NCBI RefSeq assembly: GCF_022760755.1
Contig: NZ_JAIVFP010000002.1
Coordinates: forward strand, 62,001 to 126,000
Source: Candidatus Rhodoblastus alkanivorans
GTDB taxonomy: Bacteria; Pseudomonadota; Alphaproteobacteria; Rhizobiales; Beijerinckiaceae
Reading direction: 5' to 3'
Length of the DNA stretch: 64,000 bases
Position 1 is the stretch's first letter, and every line of letters begins with the position of its first letter. The notes beneath the pieces were generated by a model. It saw only the letters and a program-made list of their open reading frames with translations. It ran no database searches and had not been told where the DNA came from. Both the position numbers and the translations under genes were made by a program. Shown piece by piece: positions 25,135 through 36,925 of this stretch.

Positions 25135-28100
25135 CTAGCGTTTCGCCTCTTTCATCGCACTGGCTATCGCCATTGTTTCGACTGAAACCCGCGTGACGCG
25201 GGCGATCAGGTCGATGACCTTTTCCTTGTAGTCGGCGAAACGGTAGGTGTTGAATTTCTCGCGGATAGTCGGGTCTTTCGGGGTCTTTTCCTTGTATTGA
25301 TCCAATATCCAGTCGAGGCCGGAGCGGTTGCCAAGGCGGTAGGCGAAAGCCTCGGGCGGGATGCCGGTCAGCGTGGTTTCAGAATCCAGCTTGATGATCC
25401 CATCATTGGGCAGGGATTTGAGGATCGGCTTGGCCGCCACTCCTGCCGCACGGGCGCGCGGGTCCGGCGTCTCAACCCGGGCGAGCGGCCAGGGATCCAC
25501 GGTTTCAAAGCCGATATGCAGGCGCATCAGCTTATCGCCCCAGTCCGCCCAGCTCCAGAAATCGGGGTAGAAGGGCAGCCGGGGGAACTCGCGCTTGAGG
25601 TTCTGCGCATATTTTTCGCGATAGGTCGGATCATGCAGCACGCCATACACATAGTGGAAGATGGCGTCCTTGGTGATCGGCTTCGCCTTGGTTTTTCCAT
25701 AGCGTTTTTCAAATTGTTTCAGCGCCCAATCGGTGATGTTGTCTTGTTTGCCATTCGATGCAGAATAATAAGAGCGTGACAAAACTTGAGCGGCGCTCGG
25801 CATAAAAAAGTCTTTGTTCGGAATTTCTGTTACCGCCAAAGCGGAGAACAACGCCCTGTCTTCGGCAACATAGCAGATGCCAATGTTCTGGCCCGCGCTC
25901 GGCCCGAATAGATGCGGTACTTGATAAACCATCTCGTTTAATTGACCGCTGAAATAAAGTCTCTTTTTTGTAAAAGGTCGATAATCGCTGGATGATCGCA
26001 AATCACGGTCGTACGTATATATTTTTCCACTATTTAAATCGCGTTTAACCGCTCTCGTCCATTTTATATTCGTGTTCAACTTATCTATAGATACGCTTTT
26101 GTGTCGTAATTTTGAAAATTTGTCACGATCTGGATTATAAGAATCAATAAGGAAGCCGACCTTCTTCTCTAATTGAGTATCATCACAGGAATATACCCAT
26201 TCGTCGCGATTGGTAACAACGCCCAACGAAAATAGTTTGAAAATCGCCTTTTCCTGCCCTTTGGCAGTGGAGGCCTTCGTGCGCTTATCCGCCACCGGAA
26301 TGAGGCTATCCCAATCGTTGTCAGTCAGGTTCACCCAATTGGCGCTCTTGTCCGGCGTGATCTGCTCGTACTGAATTTGCGCAGCCGAGGTGCTGCCCAA
26401 AAAGGCCAGCTTATCTTCCGCCGTGTCCATTTCCGGGCGACGAGCGTAAAAAATATAGCTGCTCTTGAGGGCTCGTTTCTTCACCATGAAGGAAATGGCG
26501 ACGCCAGTCTGAATGCCAAAGACGTTATGTTTCGTGCCAGATAACTTTGGATTGGCGCGCACGTCGCCACCGAGATCGACGACATAAATCTCGGCGAAAT
26601 CCTGAGCAACGCAGCGGCGAAAGCCATCAAAAGTGCGGCTGTCGATAAAACTGCGGTTGGTGATGAAGGCCAGCACGCCATCGTCATGCATGCGATCCGA
26701 GGCCCAACGGAAAAACCGCGCATACATGTCGTAAAGCTTGGTTTTTTGCGCCGTGCTCTGCTTGATGTACGTGTCCTTTATGCGTGAATCGATTTCCGCA
26801 TATTCTCGGTTTTTGTTGTTGTCGTTTTCATTTTGCTGGTTGGCGTTATATGGCGGATTGCCGATGACGATAGAAATCTTGCGATTATTTTGCCGTGTGA
26901 TGCGCGCAATATTTTCTTCGGAAAGCGAGCCGAACAAGTCGCCGACGTGCTGTCCGGTTCGAATGCCCAAGGATTTGACATTATCCAGCGTGTCGACAAA
27001 GCAGAGGTTGGGATATTCGCCGAACTGACCGGTGATAGTCGCGTAGGTTGCCTCAATATTCAGGTTGGCGACATAATAGGGCAGGATCGCCACTTCATTC
27101 GCATGTAGTTCCTCCTTGTATTTATGAATGAGCTTCTGTGGCTGCCCGCGAAAATGTTCGAGCAGCTCGCAGATAAATGTGCCGGTGCCGGTCGCCGGAT
27201 CGAGGATTTCGACATGCGGGTCGATCAGCGCCTTGCCGAAAATGCTTGTGGCACAGCCAGTCCGCCCCCTCGACCATGAATTTGACGATCTCATGCGGCG
27301 TATAGACCACACCGAGCCGGTCCGCCGCCTTTGGATTATAGACCTTGTAGAACCTCTCATAGATGACCTTCAAGAAGGTCTGTTTCTCGATATGGCTGGT
27401 AATCTGCGCGGCGTTGGCGCGGATGGCCGCGTAATAGGGTTCCAGGGCCTTCAGCGTGTCGCGCTTGATCCCCTTGGTGAAGAATTTTTCTTCCAGCCCG
27501 TAAAGCTGCTTGGCGATATTGTTTTCGCGGTGGAAGTCTCCATCGCTGAAGACATGGGCGAAGATTTCCTCGGTCAGGATATGCTGGATCAGCATTTCCT
27601 GAATATCGGCCTCGGTCACCGCCGGATTGATCGTGCCCTTGGCCTGTTTCAGGAAGACGTTGGCCGCTTTGCGGAATGGCGCGTTATCCGCGTATGCGTC
27701 GGTAATGCGGGCGCGCAAAGCCGCGAGGACTGCAGGCAGGTCGGTCGAAAACTGCGCAACCGCCTTGCGGAAATCGGCGATTTCCTGCCGCTCGTAACCG
27801 AAAAACAGGGCCAGCAGACGCGCCAGCTCATCGGTGTCGAGCATCTTGCAGCGCAGCACTTCCCGCCGGTTCTGGATCAGGACAGCGGTGCGCGTGTCCT
27901 CGAAAATGATATTGTCCTGCGGATAGCCCTTGGCCAGCTTTTTGGCGATTTCGCCGTCGAGGTCGTCGGCGGTGTCCTTGGCCTCCCAATATCCGAGCGG
28001 CACGCGCAGATCGTGCAGAATGGTCCCGTCGGGCCGGATGCGATTCTTCTGCGGCGACTGAAACTCGTATTGGTTGATAAAAATGAGATGGTTCTGCTTG

Positions 28101-28219
28101 GCCCAGGTCTTGAGCAAATCCTTGAAGGCTTCGCTCGTTATGCCTTCCGTGCTTGAGCCGGAGTATTTTTTGTAACGATCAATCTCATTCAAATATTTCT
28201 GGATCAGCAATTGGCTCAT
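25135..28219 (-). pseudogene. Type IIG/ISP-like restriction-modification enzyme, frameshifted
   Basis: Two overlapping frames make one protein of about 1028 aa. Residues 60-85 carry a PD-(D/E)XK nuclease (RPDGTILHD, GYWEAKD; Asp64, Glu79, Lys81). A helical linker follows, then an N6-adenine methyltransferase with DPATGTGTFI (motif I) and IVIGNPPYN (motif IV), and a C-terminal specificity part (YRPFTKKRLYFSGQLNEMVY). Reading shifts near 27239-27242, at a run of four A on the plus strand; removing one base restores CHKHFGKALIDPHVEILDPA. No helicase motif is visible. It starts at ATG 28219 after GAGGA. Real inactivation or an assembly error are both possible. Confidence 0.8.
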
Positions 28220-28488
28220 GAACCGTCCTCTGCCGCAAAGTCTACCCGGCCAAGGCAGGGGCACGCAATTCCAGTGGAGCTTTCGCCCTCCACACCGGGC
28301 TCGTCAAGGCCGCCTCTGGGCCGAAATGCTGTCGGTCGCCACCGAACCACACTGCCCGACTTTGTCGCGTCAGATCGGGGCGCGAGGGGATCACCCGAAC
28401 TGTGTGGTTGCCGATTTTGATGGCGACCTTGAAAGATAGCGATAAAAGGCGCATATTTTGCCGGTAAATTCAGGCAAAGGATCGGACA

Positions 28489-28947
28489 TTGGCTCAGACG
28501 CGTAAAGGTAGGATCCAGACTTCAGCGGGCGGCAGCGCTGCGGTTAAGCGCGCGTCTTCGAGCGGTCAATTCGTGAGAACTGAATTGGGAGCGCCACTGA
28601 TCGCCGGGTTTATCGATGAGGGCGGTCATGTCGCCGTACAACGGATTGCCGAGAGTTTCGGCATGTCCAAGGGTCAGCTCGCCGAAACGGTCGGTCTAGG
28701 ACGCGAGACGTTCCACAAATCGGCTCGCACAAATGCGGTTAAAACCCAAAGTCGCGTTCGGGAGATGTTGGAGATCGTGAGCCGGATTTCCACTTGGGCC
28801 GGCGGCCAAAATCAAGCGATGGCGTGGTATCGCGCGCAGCCCATCGCCGCATTCGGCGGCCGGACTGCGGAAGCTTTGGTCAAGTCTGGCCAAGCAGCGG
28901 CCGTCCGCGACTATCTCGACCATCTCGCGATGGGCGGATTTGCGTGA
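28489..28947 (+). CDS. Xre/MbcA/ParS-type antitoxin (DUF2384)
   Basis: The 152-aa protein has an Xre-like helix-turn-helix (RIAESFGMSKGQLAETVGLG) and a C-terminal DUF2384 toxin-binding part (AMAWYRAQPIAAFGGRTAEA, then VKSGQAAAVRDYLDHLAMGG). The TTG start has AAAGGA eight bases upstream. It overlaps the RES gene by GTGA. It would neutralise the RES toxin and repress the operon. Confidence 0.85.
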   Translation: MAQTRKGRIQTSAGGSAAVKRASSSGQFVRTELGAPLIAGFIDEGGHVAVQRIAESFGMSKGQLAETVGLGRETFHKSARTNAVKTQSRVREMLEIVSRISTWAGGQNQAMAWYRAQPIAAFGGRTAEALVKSGQAAAVRDYLDHLAMGGFA

Positions 28948-29462
28948 GGTTTGAGCAAACGTGCTTTCGCGCGCACGATCCTCGGTGGGCGTTCAAGCCC
29001 CTCTCTGGCGACGGAGCAGCAATCCGGGGAGCCCGCTTTAACCCAAGAGGCATGCCTGCTCTTTACCTCGGCCTGGATATCATGACCGCTGTGAAGGAGG
29101 CCAATCAGGGTTTCGCTCACAAGATCGATCCATGCATCTTGTGCTCCTATGAGGTCGCCTGCGACGACATCGCCGATTTGCGGACTGTTGAGTGCCGCGC
29201 CGAACATTCCGTTCAGATGGAAGATTTGGCATGCGGCTGGTTCGCTTTGCTGGCGGCCGGCAAAGAGCCGCCGACGTGGGAAATAGTCCGCCGGTTACAC
29301 AGTGAGGGTAAGGCTGGCATTCTTGTCCCGAGCTTTGCCCCTGGAGCAACCGCGGAGGACCATAACCTTGTTCTCTGGCGGTGGGATGAAAATCCACCGC
29401 ACCAAGTTCGCGTATTCGACCCCAGCGGACGATTGCCGAAAGATCAGCTCTCGTGGCGCTAG
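28944..29462 (+). CDS. RES domain toxin
   Basis: The 172-aa protein is a RES-domain toxin. The conserved RES blocks are visible as CFRAHDPRWAFKPLSGDGAA, GARFNPRGMPALYLGLDIMT and later PSFAPGATAEDHNLVLWRW. The GTG start overlaps the antitoxin stop. RES toxins degrade NAD+ and stop growth. The pair is a plausible plasmid stability system. Length is normal, so it is probably intact. Confidence 0.87.
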   Translation: MRFEQTCFRAHDPRWAFKPLSGDGAAIRGARFNPRGMPALYLGLDIMTAVKEANQGFAHKIDPCILCSYEVACDDIADLRTVECRAEHSVQMEDLACGWFALLAAGKEPPTWEIVRRLHSEGKAGILVPSFAPGATAEDHNLVLWRWDENPPHQVRVFDPSGRLPKDQLSWR

Positions 29463-29541
29463 GAAAAGCGCTCGATCCATTTGAGGTCATTGAAATCGAA
29501 CCGTGGCTTGGAGCCAACCTTGAGCTTGGCCGGTCCATTCG

Positions 29542-30023
29542 ATGGTCGACCTGGCAACGATCAAGACCCAATTGCTGGAAAGGCGTTACCGCGCCGACGA
29601 GGTTCCTGCCGTGGGCGGAGCCGGCGTCTATGCGTTTTTTCTGGCCGGGACGAACCTCATTGTTGTTCTGGCGTGCGTTTCGCTGACCGCCGTCGGCCCG
29701 ACACCAGCAGACGCCGCAGATAGCCGTCGCCCTGCTTGCTGGTGCTCATCACGTGATCTTTGCCGCCACTCGGATTCTGAACTTTGGCTTTCGGCAGATT
29801 TCTTGTTGGATGCGGCAGAGGTGCAATCAACGATCGTTGAACCCAGCGGGATCTTCTCCCGATATCGCTCAAACTGTCTGAGGCAGAGCGCCGCAGAGCG
29901 CGTAAAATTGATGAGGCGAACGACATCGTGGAACTCATCGTCGCCAGCGGTCAAATGTCCACAACCGGAGTTCGAATATCTGACCGCGCCAATCACGAGT
30001 GGGACAGAGATTACAAAAAATAA
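29542..30023 (+). pseudogene. Degraded gene(s) downstream of the RES toxin
   Basis: The 5-prime part (MVDLATIKTQLLERRYRADE, then VPAVGGAGVYAFFLAG) looks like a real N-terminus and faintly recalls GIY-YIG proteins. The frame then degenerates. Another frame from about 29850 ends KIDEANDIVELIVASGQMST, then RVISDRANHEWDRDYKK-like text before a stop at 30023. These may be two ends of one frameshifted gene or two remnants. No confident function. Confidence 0.35.
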
Positions 30024-30473
30024 TTGCCGGCGGGGTCGTTCCACGGATGCGTCAGAGTCGCTTTCGCATGCTCAGACTACCTCAATATAGTTCAGGACCC
30101 GAAAATGTCGTCGAGCGCCGTTGCGGGAGGCAGCGCTCGACAACTTGCGTCACATAGCCAAAAGCTCCTTTCGTCGCAATTATCCGGCGACGTCAATCAC
30201 CCCGGCATAGTGAGTTGGGTTTTCGGCTTGTTCTTCTGTGAACTTTTTTCAAATAGACTAGTCATTTGTGGACTTATCTAGAAGTGAACACCACCGAGCG
30301 CGAGCGCAAGGCATCCCAAGACCAAATCCTAAGGTAAAGTAGAGGAAAATACTTCCCACGTCAATCCGAATGCGCGACCCCTTCCGTACAAATGAAACGC
30401 CTAGGAGATCACGCGGCCCTCAAGTCAAACTAACCCAAGACTGGGCATCTCCCGTTTTCGCGAGCCGGTCAGG
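30024..30473. other. Gap without recognisable genes
   Basis: About 450 bases, less GC-rich than the surroundings in its middle. I see no coding frame with conserved features and no strong terminator. Confidence 0.35.
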
Positions 30474-30905
30474 CTACACGACTTCCCGGGTTGCCGCGGC
30501 CACTTCGGGCTCGAAATCGCTTGGCTGTGGAAGCGTCTTGAGGACCATCACGGACACATTGCACAGGCTTTTGCACAGGCTGACCGCCAATGAAAGAGTT
30601 AGTTCGCACTGATTCAAGGGGTCGGCGATGCCTGCTTCCCACAAGTCCACGGCGTCGCGTCTGGTACGCGCGTCCCAGTCGAACCAAACGTCCTCCCTCG
30701 GCTGCCAAGCCAAACTCATCTCTCCCACATTGGCCAGTATAGCGCTCCGTGGGGCTCTCAAGGCCGATGCCACCGCCTGGAGGCCAGCCCTGCGCGCCAG
30801 ACACTCCTCTTCGGCCAATCCCGCCTCAATTTCTCGCGCCGCCCGAATGTAGGCGGAACCGCCGCCAGCGACAACACCGGATGCCAGAGCAGCTCGAGTA
30901 GGCGC
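30474..30905 (-). pseudogene. C-terminal fragment of a divergent GroEL-like chaperonin
   Basis: About 143 codons match the C-terminal equatorial region of GroEL-type chaperonins: SGVVAGGGSAYIRAAREIEA corresponds to the EGVLPGGG block, and DAVDLWEAGIADPLNQCELT to the GIIDPTKV block. It is clearly different from both groEL (33742-35379) and mmoG in this window, with an unusual end lacking the GGM tail. Its upstream part is replaced by an IS21 istA fragment. Such atypical chaperonins often accompany di-iron monooxygenases, so it may be the last piece of another monooxygenase cluster. Confidence 0.65.
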
Positions 30906-31374
30906 GCACGAAGAACATGCTGCTGTGGCAGAAGCGGACATGGGCGACTTTGACTGTCGTGGTGACGCCGTCGAGCAGGACGATCTCGTGGCTCTGGAGG
31001 CGACCATGCCAATCGTAGCTGACCGACCCGAAGCGCCAGGCGCGCCGCCAGGTCTTGGCGTAGCGGCGCACCGCGTCGTAGCCGCCCTCGTAGCCAAGAT
31101 CGCGCAGCGTCTCGAAAATCCGGATCAGCGTGAGCCGCTCTCGCGCCGGCTTCTCGCCGTTCGACGTGAGCAATCGTTCCAGATCCTTTGCCCAACGCCC
31201 AAGTTTGGGCCGCGGCTGAACCTCGCGCTGATAATCGAAGGCGGTCACGCCCGAACGAAGAACCTTGCGAACCGTATTCCGCGAAAGCCTCAGCTCGCGC
31301 GAAATCTCCTTGATCGACTTGCCTTTGACAAAATGCTCACGCCGAATCCGGCCAATTGTCTCCACAATCAACAT
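30905..31374 (-). pseudogene. IS21 family istA, N-terminal fragment
   Basis: The frame starts MLIVETIGRIRREHFVKGKS and has the IstA helix-turn-helix (IKEISRELRLSRNTVRKVLR). It continues to HEIVLLDGVTTTVKVAHVRF and SSMFFVRAY, after which it joins the chaperonin fragment. Only the first third of the transposase remains, and the segment around YAKTWRRAWRFGSVSYDW looks damaged. Confidence 0.8.
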
Positions 31375-31394
31375 CCCCGCCCGCCCGCTTGCCA

Positions 31395-31802
31395 ATGCAA
31401 AACGGGCAGCTCTTCAGGCCAACCTGTCGGGGGGCAATTTTGGAAGCCGATCCCCCGTTCATGGGGTTAAATTTGGGCTCTGACGCAATTTTGATGGCAA
31501 TCTCTCCTATTGAAAGCCGATGACGCGCGCCCGGAGCAGGTCGATTTTTCGCCTGCCGTACATTTGACGCTTCACGAGCTTTAGTTTGGTAATCTGACCC
31601 TCGGTCTAAACCCGGGGCGGTTCATCAGAGCCCCGTGGGAGAATCGGCTGCGTCCGCCGCTGGGAACTTGGCTACGCCGCGACTGCGTAATTCCATGAAG
31701 CGGTTTTGCCCGGTTCGCCACCGCCGCCAGAGACGCGTCGAGGACCGTGAGCACCTCCGGGGTTTGGCAGAAGCCAAAGTAGCCGCTCCCCGCCCATGGC
31801 GG
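31395..31802. other. Gap with IS remnants, no intact gene
   Basis: About 400 bases between the istA fragment and the inverted-repeat segment. Frames here are short and not conserved. It may hold decayed insertion-sequence DNA. Confidence 0.3.
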
Positions 31803-31911
31803 GCAACCGCCTGCCGTGGTTTATTGGAACAGGATTGAACCCGACCAGCAGGCCCAGACAGTAGCTTAAATCACCACGGAATTTGTCCAACCAACGGGGA
31901 GTAGCTCAGAC
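31803..31911. repeat. Long inverted repeat, arm 1 (pairs with 53026-53130)
   Basis: Read on the minus strand, this segment closely matches 53026-53130 over about 105 bases: CTACTCCC, then TTGGTTGGACAA, GCCTGCTGGTC and ACCACGGCAGGCGGTTG are shared, with scattered differences. It is probably an insertion-sequence end present in two inverted copies that bracket groESL and the monooxygenase operon. Confidence 0.75.
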
Positions 31912-31934
31912 TCAACAAGTTTTTAGATCGGCTC

Positions 31935-32900
31935 TTAAACCTGAATCGAACGCAATTGACGTGCGCTGCGATCGAGTTTGCGTCTGAGCAGCAAGCGAAG
32001 TGTAGCCGCGTTGGAATAACCTACCTGTTGGGCAATCTGCTCGACGCTGGCGCTCGTGGTATGCAAAAGATGGGCTGCACATTCCACTCGTAGATCCTGG
32101 AAATATGACAGCGGAGATTTGCCGAGCGCGCCGCGCAGCCGACGCGCCAAAGTGCGTTCGCTTGCTCCGGCTGCAAACGCCGCGTCCTTCAAGGAAAAAC
32201 CGTCAGCCAGATGGTTGCGAGCCCAGCGCTCAAAGCGATCGAGAACAGGATCGCAATGCCCGAGATGATTGGGAACAACGTAAGGCGCCTGGGAGCGTCG
32301 CGGATCGGCAACAAAATACTTCGCAGTTAGGGCTGCTAGCTCCGGATCGGAACGCCGTACGAGATGTAAAGCTAGATCGACGTGGGCCAGGGCAGCGCCC
32401 GCAGTGACGATTCGGCCCGACTCCACGAGCATGCGCGATTCGTCGAGGCTGACCAAAGAGTAACGGGTTCGAAACAGAGCCGCTAGCCACCAGCTGGTCG
32501 TCGCAGACAAACCGTTAAGGAGCCGGGCTTCGGCTAGAATGAAAGTTGCTGTACAGGCTGCTGCGATCAACGCTCCTTGCCCGTTCCAGTGGCGCAGTAG
32601 CCGGCCGGCCTCGGCGACATCCCGTCGTTGAAGGGCGATTAGCAGCGTTTCCGGTTTTTTGGCGCCAAGGGCGGGAACGATTACCATGTCCGGGCGCGGC
32701 AAGCCCGTCCCAGTTACAACGGGCACAATCAAGCCCTGAGCTGTCGTCACTTGTTTGCGCACGCCCAGGAGCGTCACCGAAAATCGAGGCGTCGCAAGGC
32801 CCGCGGACTCGGCCAGTTCGTTCGCGACGGCGAAGACGTCAAGCAGAGCGCCTAGGCCGGTATCAAACGCCCCGTCCAGTGTCAGGAGATAAATGATCAT
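31935..32900 (-). CDS. GlxA family transcriptional regulator (DJ-1/PfpI plus AraC)
   Basis: The 321-aa protein has an N-terminal DJ-1/PfpI-like domain (MIIYLLTLDGAFDTGLGALL to about residue 190; AAACTATFILAEARLLNG holds the nucleophile-elbow-like Cys) and a C-terminal AraC helix-turn-helix pair (GFSLKDAAFAAGASERTLAR, VEQIAQQVGYSNAATLRLLL). These regulators sense small molecules and control catabolic genes. It is divergent from the ABM-fold gene 99 bases away, which is its most likely target. Confidence 0.9.
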   Translation of the reverse strand: MIIYLLTLDGAFDTGLGALLDVFAVANELAESAGLATPRFSVTLLGVRKQVTTAQGLIVPVVTGTGLPRPDMVIVPALGAKKPETLLIALQRRDVAEAGRLLRHWNGQGALIAAACTATFILAEARLLNGLSATTSWWLAALFRTRYSLVSLDESRMLVESGRIVTAGAALAHVDLALHLVRRSDPELAALTAKYFVADPRRSQAPYVVPNHLGHCDPVLDRFERWARNHLADGFSLKDAAFAAGASERTLARRLRGALGKSPLSYFQDLRVECAAHLLHTTSASVEQIAQQVGYSNAATLRLLLRRKLDRSARQLRSIQV

Positions 32901-32999
32901 GGCGAGAATGGTACCATTATTGGCGAACTTGCCAAGTTACAAAACCAGCAGTATCGCCTATGCTTTCGCCGTTGCCACCATGAAAAAGTGAGGTCGTAA

Positions 33000-33302
33000 A
33001 TGGTCAAATTAGCGTTGTTTGCGCGTCTGGAAGCCAAGCCGGGCCAAGAGGCCGCATTGCAGACATTTCTCGAAAGCGGCTTGGCCCTTGCCAACGCCGA
33101 ATCGCTGACGCCGGTTTGGTTTGCTTTGCGCTTTGGCGCGTCCACATTCGGGATCTTTGACGCGTTCGCCGACGAAATCGGACGCGAAGCTCATCTCAAT
33201 GGAAGCATCGCCGCAGCACTAATGGCGCGCGCCGACGAGCTGCTGGCCGAGCCGCCACGCATTGAGAAAGTTGATGTGCTTGCGGCTAAACTCCCTGGTT
33301 AG
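33000..33302 (+). CDS. Antibiotic biosynthesis monooxygenase-fold (YgiN-like) protein
   Basis: The 100-aa protein has the dimeric alpha/beta barrel pattern of the ABM family: KLALFARLEAKPGQEAALQT, then PVWFALRFGASTFGIFDAFA and HLNGSIAAALMARADELLAE. Members include quinol monooxygenases and small stress proteins. GTGAGG precedes the ATG by six bases. Divergent from the GlxA-type regulator. Confidence 0.82.
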   Translation: MVKLALFARLEAKPGQEAALQTFLESGLALANAESLTPVWFALRFGASTFGIFDAFADEIGREAHLNGSIAAALMARADELLAEPPRIEKVDVLAAKLPG

Positions 33303-33340
33303 CTGAAAGACCGCAGACCAGGTTGCGGCGCAGTATTGAT

Positions 33341-33363
33341 GGCGCTCTGAGTCTCAGAGCGCC
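33341..33363 (+). terminator. Perfect inverted repeat after the ABM-fold gene
   Basis: GGCGCTCTGAG and CTCAGAGCGCC form an 11-base inverted repeat with one central base, 39 bases after the stop. It lacks a strong T run, so it is a terminator-like hairpin rather than a certain terminator. Confidence 0.55.
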
Positions 33364-33741
33364 ATTCTATCGTGGCTCGTAACAAATCCATTGTCGACCG
33401 CCAGTTCATCGGCCTTTTAATCAATTTGAGTTTGTTTATCTGGGCTCCGATCTGGCGTTTCGACCATGGTGATGTGAGCGCAGCTCGGACGACGGCCTTG
33501 ACTAATACAACACTGCCGATGAAGGACGCCCGATGATGGCGAGTGAGCCTTGATGCTTTGCTTTTCTCGCATACAAACCAGCTATCGTCGGCAAACTCGA
33601 GGCGACGGGCTTGGCGAAAAAGACGGATCTAAAATGCAGCGGCTACTAAGCCGCCGCACTTTAACGATTGAACGCGGCGCGAAAACGACCTTGCGTCGCA
33701 TGGCAGGCGCTTCTCGCTCCCGCCATAACTTTTTACGCCAA
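33364..33741. other. Gap between the ABM-fold gene and groEL
   Basis: About 380 bases with no gene I can support. No classical terminator for groEL is visible immediately below its stop. Confidence 0.35.
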
Positions 33742-35382
<1,641 letters not shown>

Positions 35383-35422
35383 TTAGCTCCTGAGATGGGT
35401 AAAAAGGGGTTTTGGGAAGAAG

Positions 35423-35710
35423 TCAGCCGACGACGCCGAGAATGTCGGATTCCTTCATGATCAGGAGGTCCTGACCGTCGATCTTGACTTCGGTGCCGGA
35501 CCATTTGCCGAACAGCACACGGTCGCCCGCCTTGACGTCGAGCGGCACGAGCTTGCCGGCTTCGTCGCGCGCGCCGGGGCCGACGGCGACGATTTCGCCT
35601 TCTTGGGGCTTTTCCTTGGCGGTGTCGGGAATGATGATGCCGCCCTTGGTCTTCTCTTCGCCTTCGAGGCGCTTGACGACGACGCGGTCATGCAGGGGAC
35701 GGAAAGTCAT
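35423..35710 (-). CDS. groES: Co-chaperonin GroES
   Basis: The 95-aa protein begins [20 protein letters not shown] and contains the mobile loop ([18 protein letters not shown]) and roof region ([20 protein letters not shown]). I choose the ATG at 35710 because it matches family length; a longer frame upstream crosses the regulatory region. It forms the lid of GroEL. Confidence 0.96.
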   Translation of the reverse strand: MTFRPLHDRVVVKRLEGEEKTKGGIIIPDTAKEKPQEGEIVAVGPGARDEAGKLVPLDVKAGDRVLFGKWSGTEVKIDGQDLLIMKESDILGVVG

Positions 35711-35776
35711 GATTTTATTTCCTGTCGATTGACGCCAAACCCGACCTTCGAGCAGGGCTGTGAATTCGCGCGCCAA

Positions 35777-35803
35777 TTAGCACTCATCGAGCTAGAGTGC
35801 CAA
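35777..35803 (-). promoter_or_regulatory. CIRCE element (HrcA operator)
   Basis: TTAGCACTC, nine bases, GAGTGCCAA: an almost perfect CIRCE inverted repeat (consensus second arm GAGTGCTAA). It lies about 67 bases upstream of groES, just downstream of the promoter. HrcA repression at CIRCE is established for groESL. Confidence 0.93.
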
Positions 35804-35816
35804 TAGGCCGATGCGG

Positions 35817-35845
35817 AGATAGGGTCAGTGCAAGTGCTTTGTCAA
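35817..35845 (-). promoter_or_regulatory. groESL promoter
   Basis: On the minus strand TTGACA (35840-35845), 17 bases, CTATCT (35817-35822). With the preceding C the -10 reads CCTATCT, fitting the RpoH pattern of alphaproteobacteria as well as a housekeeping promoter. The CIRCE element begins 13 bases downstream. Confidence 0.7.
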
Positions 35846-36156
35846 TCCGTCCTCTGTCGTTCGACAGAATCGTCATCGGATTTTCGCGCCCTACCCTTCT
35901 CATCAGCAGTCCGGGCGGCTATCTTCAAGCGCTGTCGCGGCATCGACGCTCACGGAAGCGTTTCATCAAGAAAATTGGCAGATGCGGCATAACACTTGCC
36001 CCGTCACCGCCGATGCCGTCCGATCCGGACCCGTCATGCCGCCTAGACCCTGTGTTCGCCGTGTAAAGCGATGGCGGCCCGCCCCACTGCATGTCCCTGA
36101 TCGAGGATTGCGCCGGGCTGGCCGGCTCCGAGCCTCAGACATGGGGGACGGGCCTA

Positions 36157-36471
36157 ATGAGTAATATCGTTTTCGTGGGACCGGATGTCCATAAGGCGAC
36201 TATCGCTGTCGCCGTCGCAGACGGCGCTTGCGGCGGCGAGGTTCGCGAACTCGGCTACTTTCTCAACCGTCCCGATCACATCGCCAAATTGGTTGAACGG
36301 CTTGCGAAGGGCGGTCGTTCCTCGTCGTTCTGCTACGAGGCCGGACCTTGCGGATATGGCCTTTATCGTCAGCTGACCGGCCTTGGCCAGGAATGCATGG
36401 TGGCGGCGCCGTCCCTCATTCCCTTGAAGACGGGAGAGTCAAACCATCGCAGAAGCGGAAAAGGCGCGTAA
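36157..36471 (+). pseudogene. IS110 family transposase, N-terminal fragment
   Basis: The frame starts MSNIVFVGPDVHKATIAVAV and has the DEDD N-terminal domain text CYEAGPCGYGLYRQLTGLG. At LIPLKTGE, where KTDRRDA should follow, the reading frame is lost. Only about 90 codons remain. The DNA between groES and this point shows no gene. Confidence 0.8.
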
Positions 36472-36684
36472 AAATTCTGCGACCTGAGGAGACAAAGCGC
36501 TGATGGCGACCGAAAAGGCTGCGTTTCGCATCTGCAATTTTGTTTTCCCAGGCCACTATTCAGATTTTGTTAACCTGACCCGATTGCCCTAGCCACGGCG
36601 GCGCATCCGCTTGCCGTCGGGCAGCATGTGCGTAATACTATTCAAAACTTGGGTTCGGTCTCGATTCAAGTTGCAGAGTAAGCC

Positions 36685-36852
36685 ATGCCCATCCTTGATA
36701 TCACGCCGATCGAAGGCAGCTCCGACGAAGCCGAGGCGCGGCCGTTGCAGAAAGTGGCGGACGCCGTTCACGAAGCGATCGAGGCGCGGAAGGAAACCAT
36801 CGCATCTTCATTCGGGAAGTGCCGCCCCACCATTTTTCCGTCGGCGGGGTAG
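36685..36852 (+). CDS. Small hypothetical protein or gene remnant
   Basis: A 55-codon frame (MPILDITPIEGSSDEAEARP, then LQKVADAVHEAIEARKETIA) with natural-looking composition. It may be the start of a truncated gene. No family recognised. Confidence 0.3.
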   Translation: MPILDITPIEGSSDEAEARPLQKVADAVHEAIEARKETIASSFGKCRPTIFPSAG

Positions 36853-36925
36853 CGAAAGCGGAGAACTAGCGGCGTCTGCCCGGGGGCGCTGTCTTTATCC
36901 TTATGGCCGGATTGGGGAGGAACGC

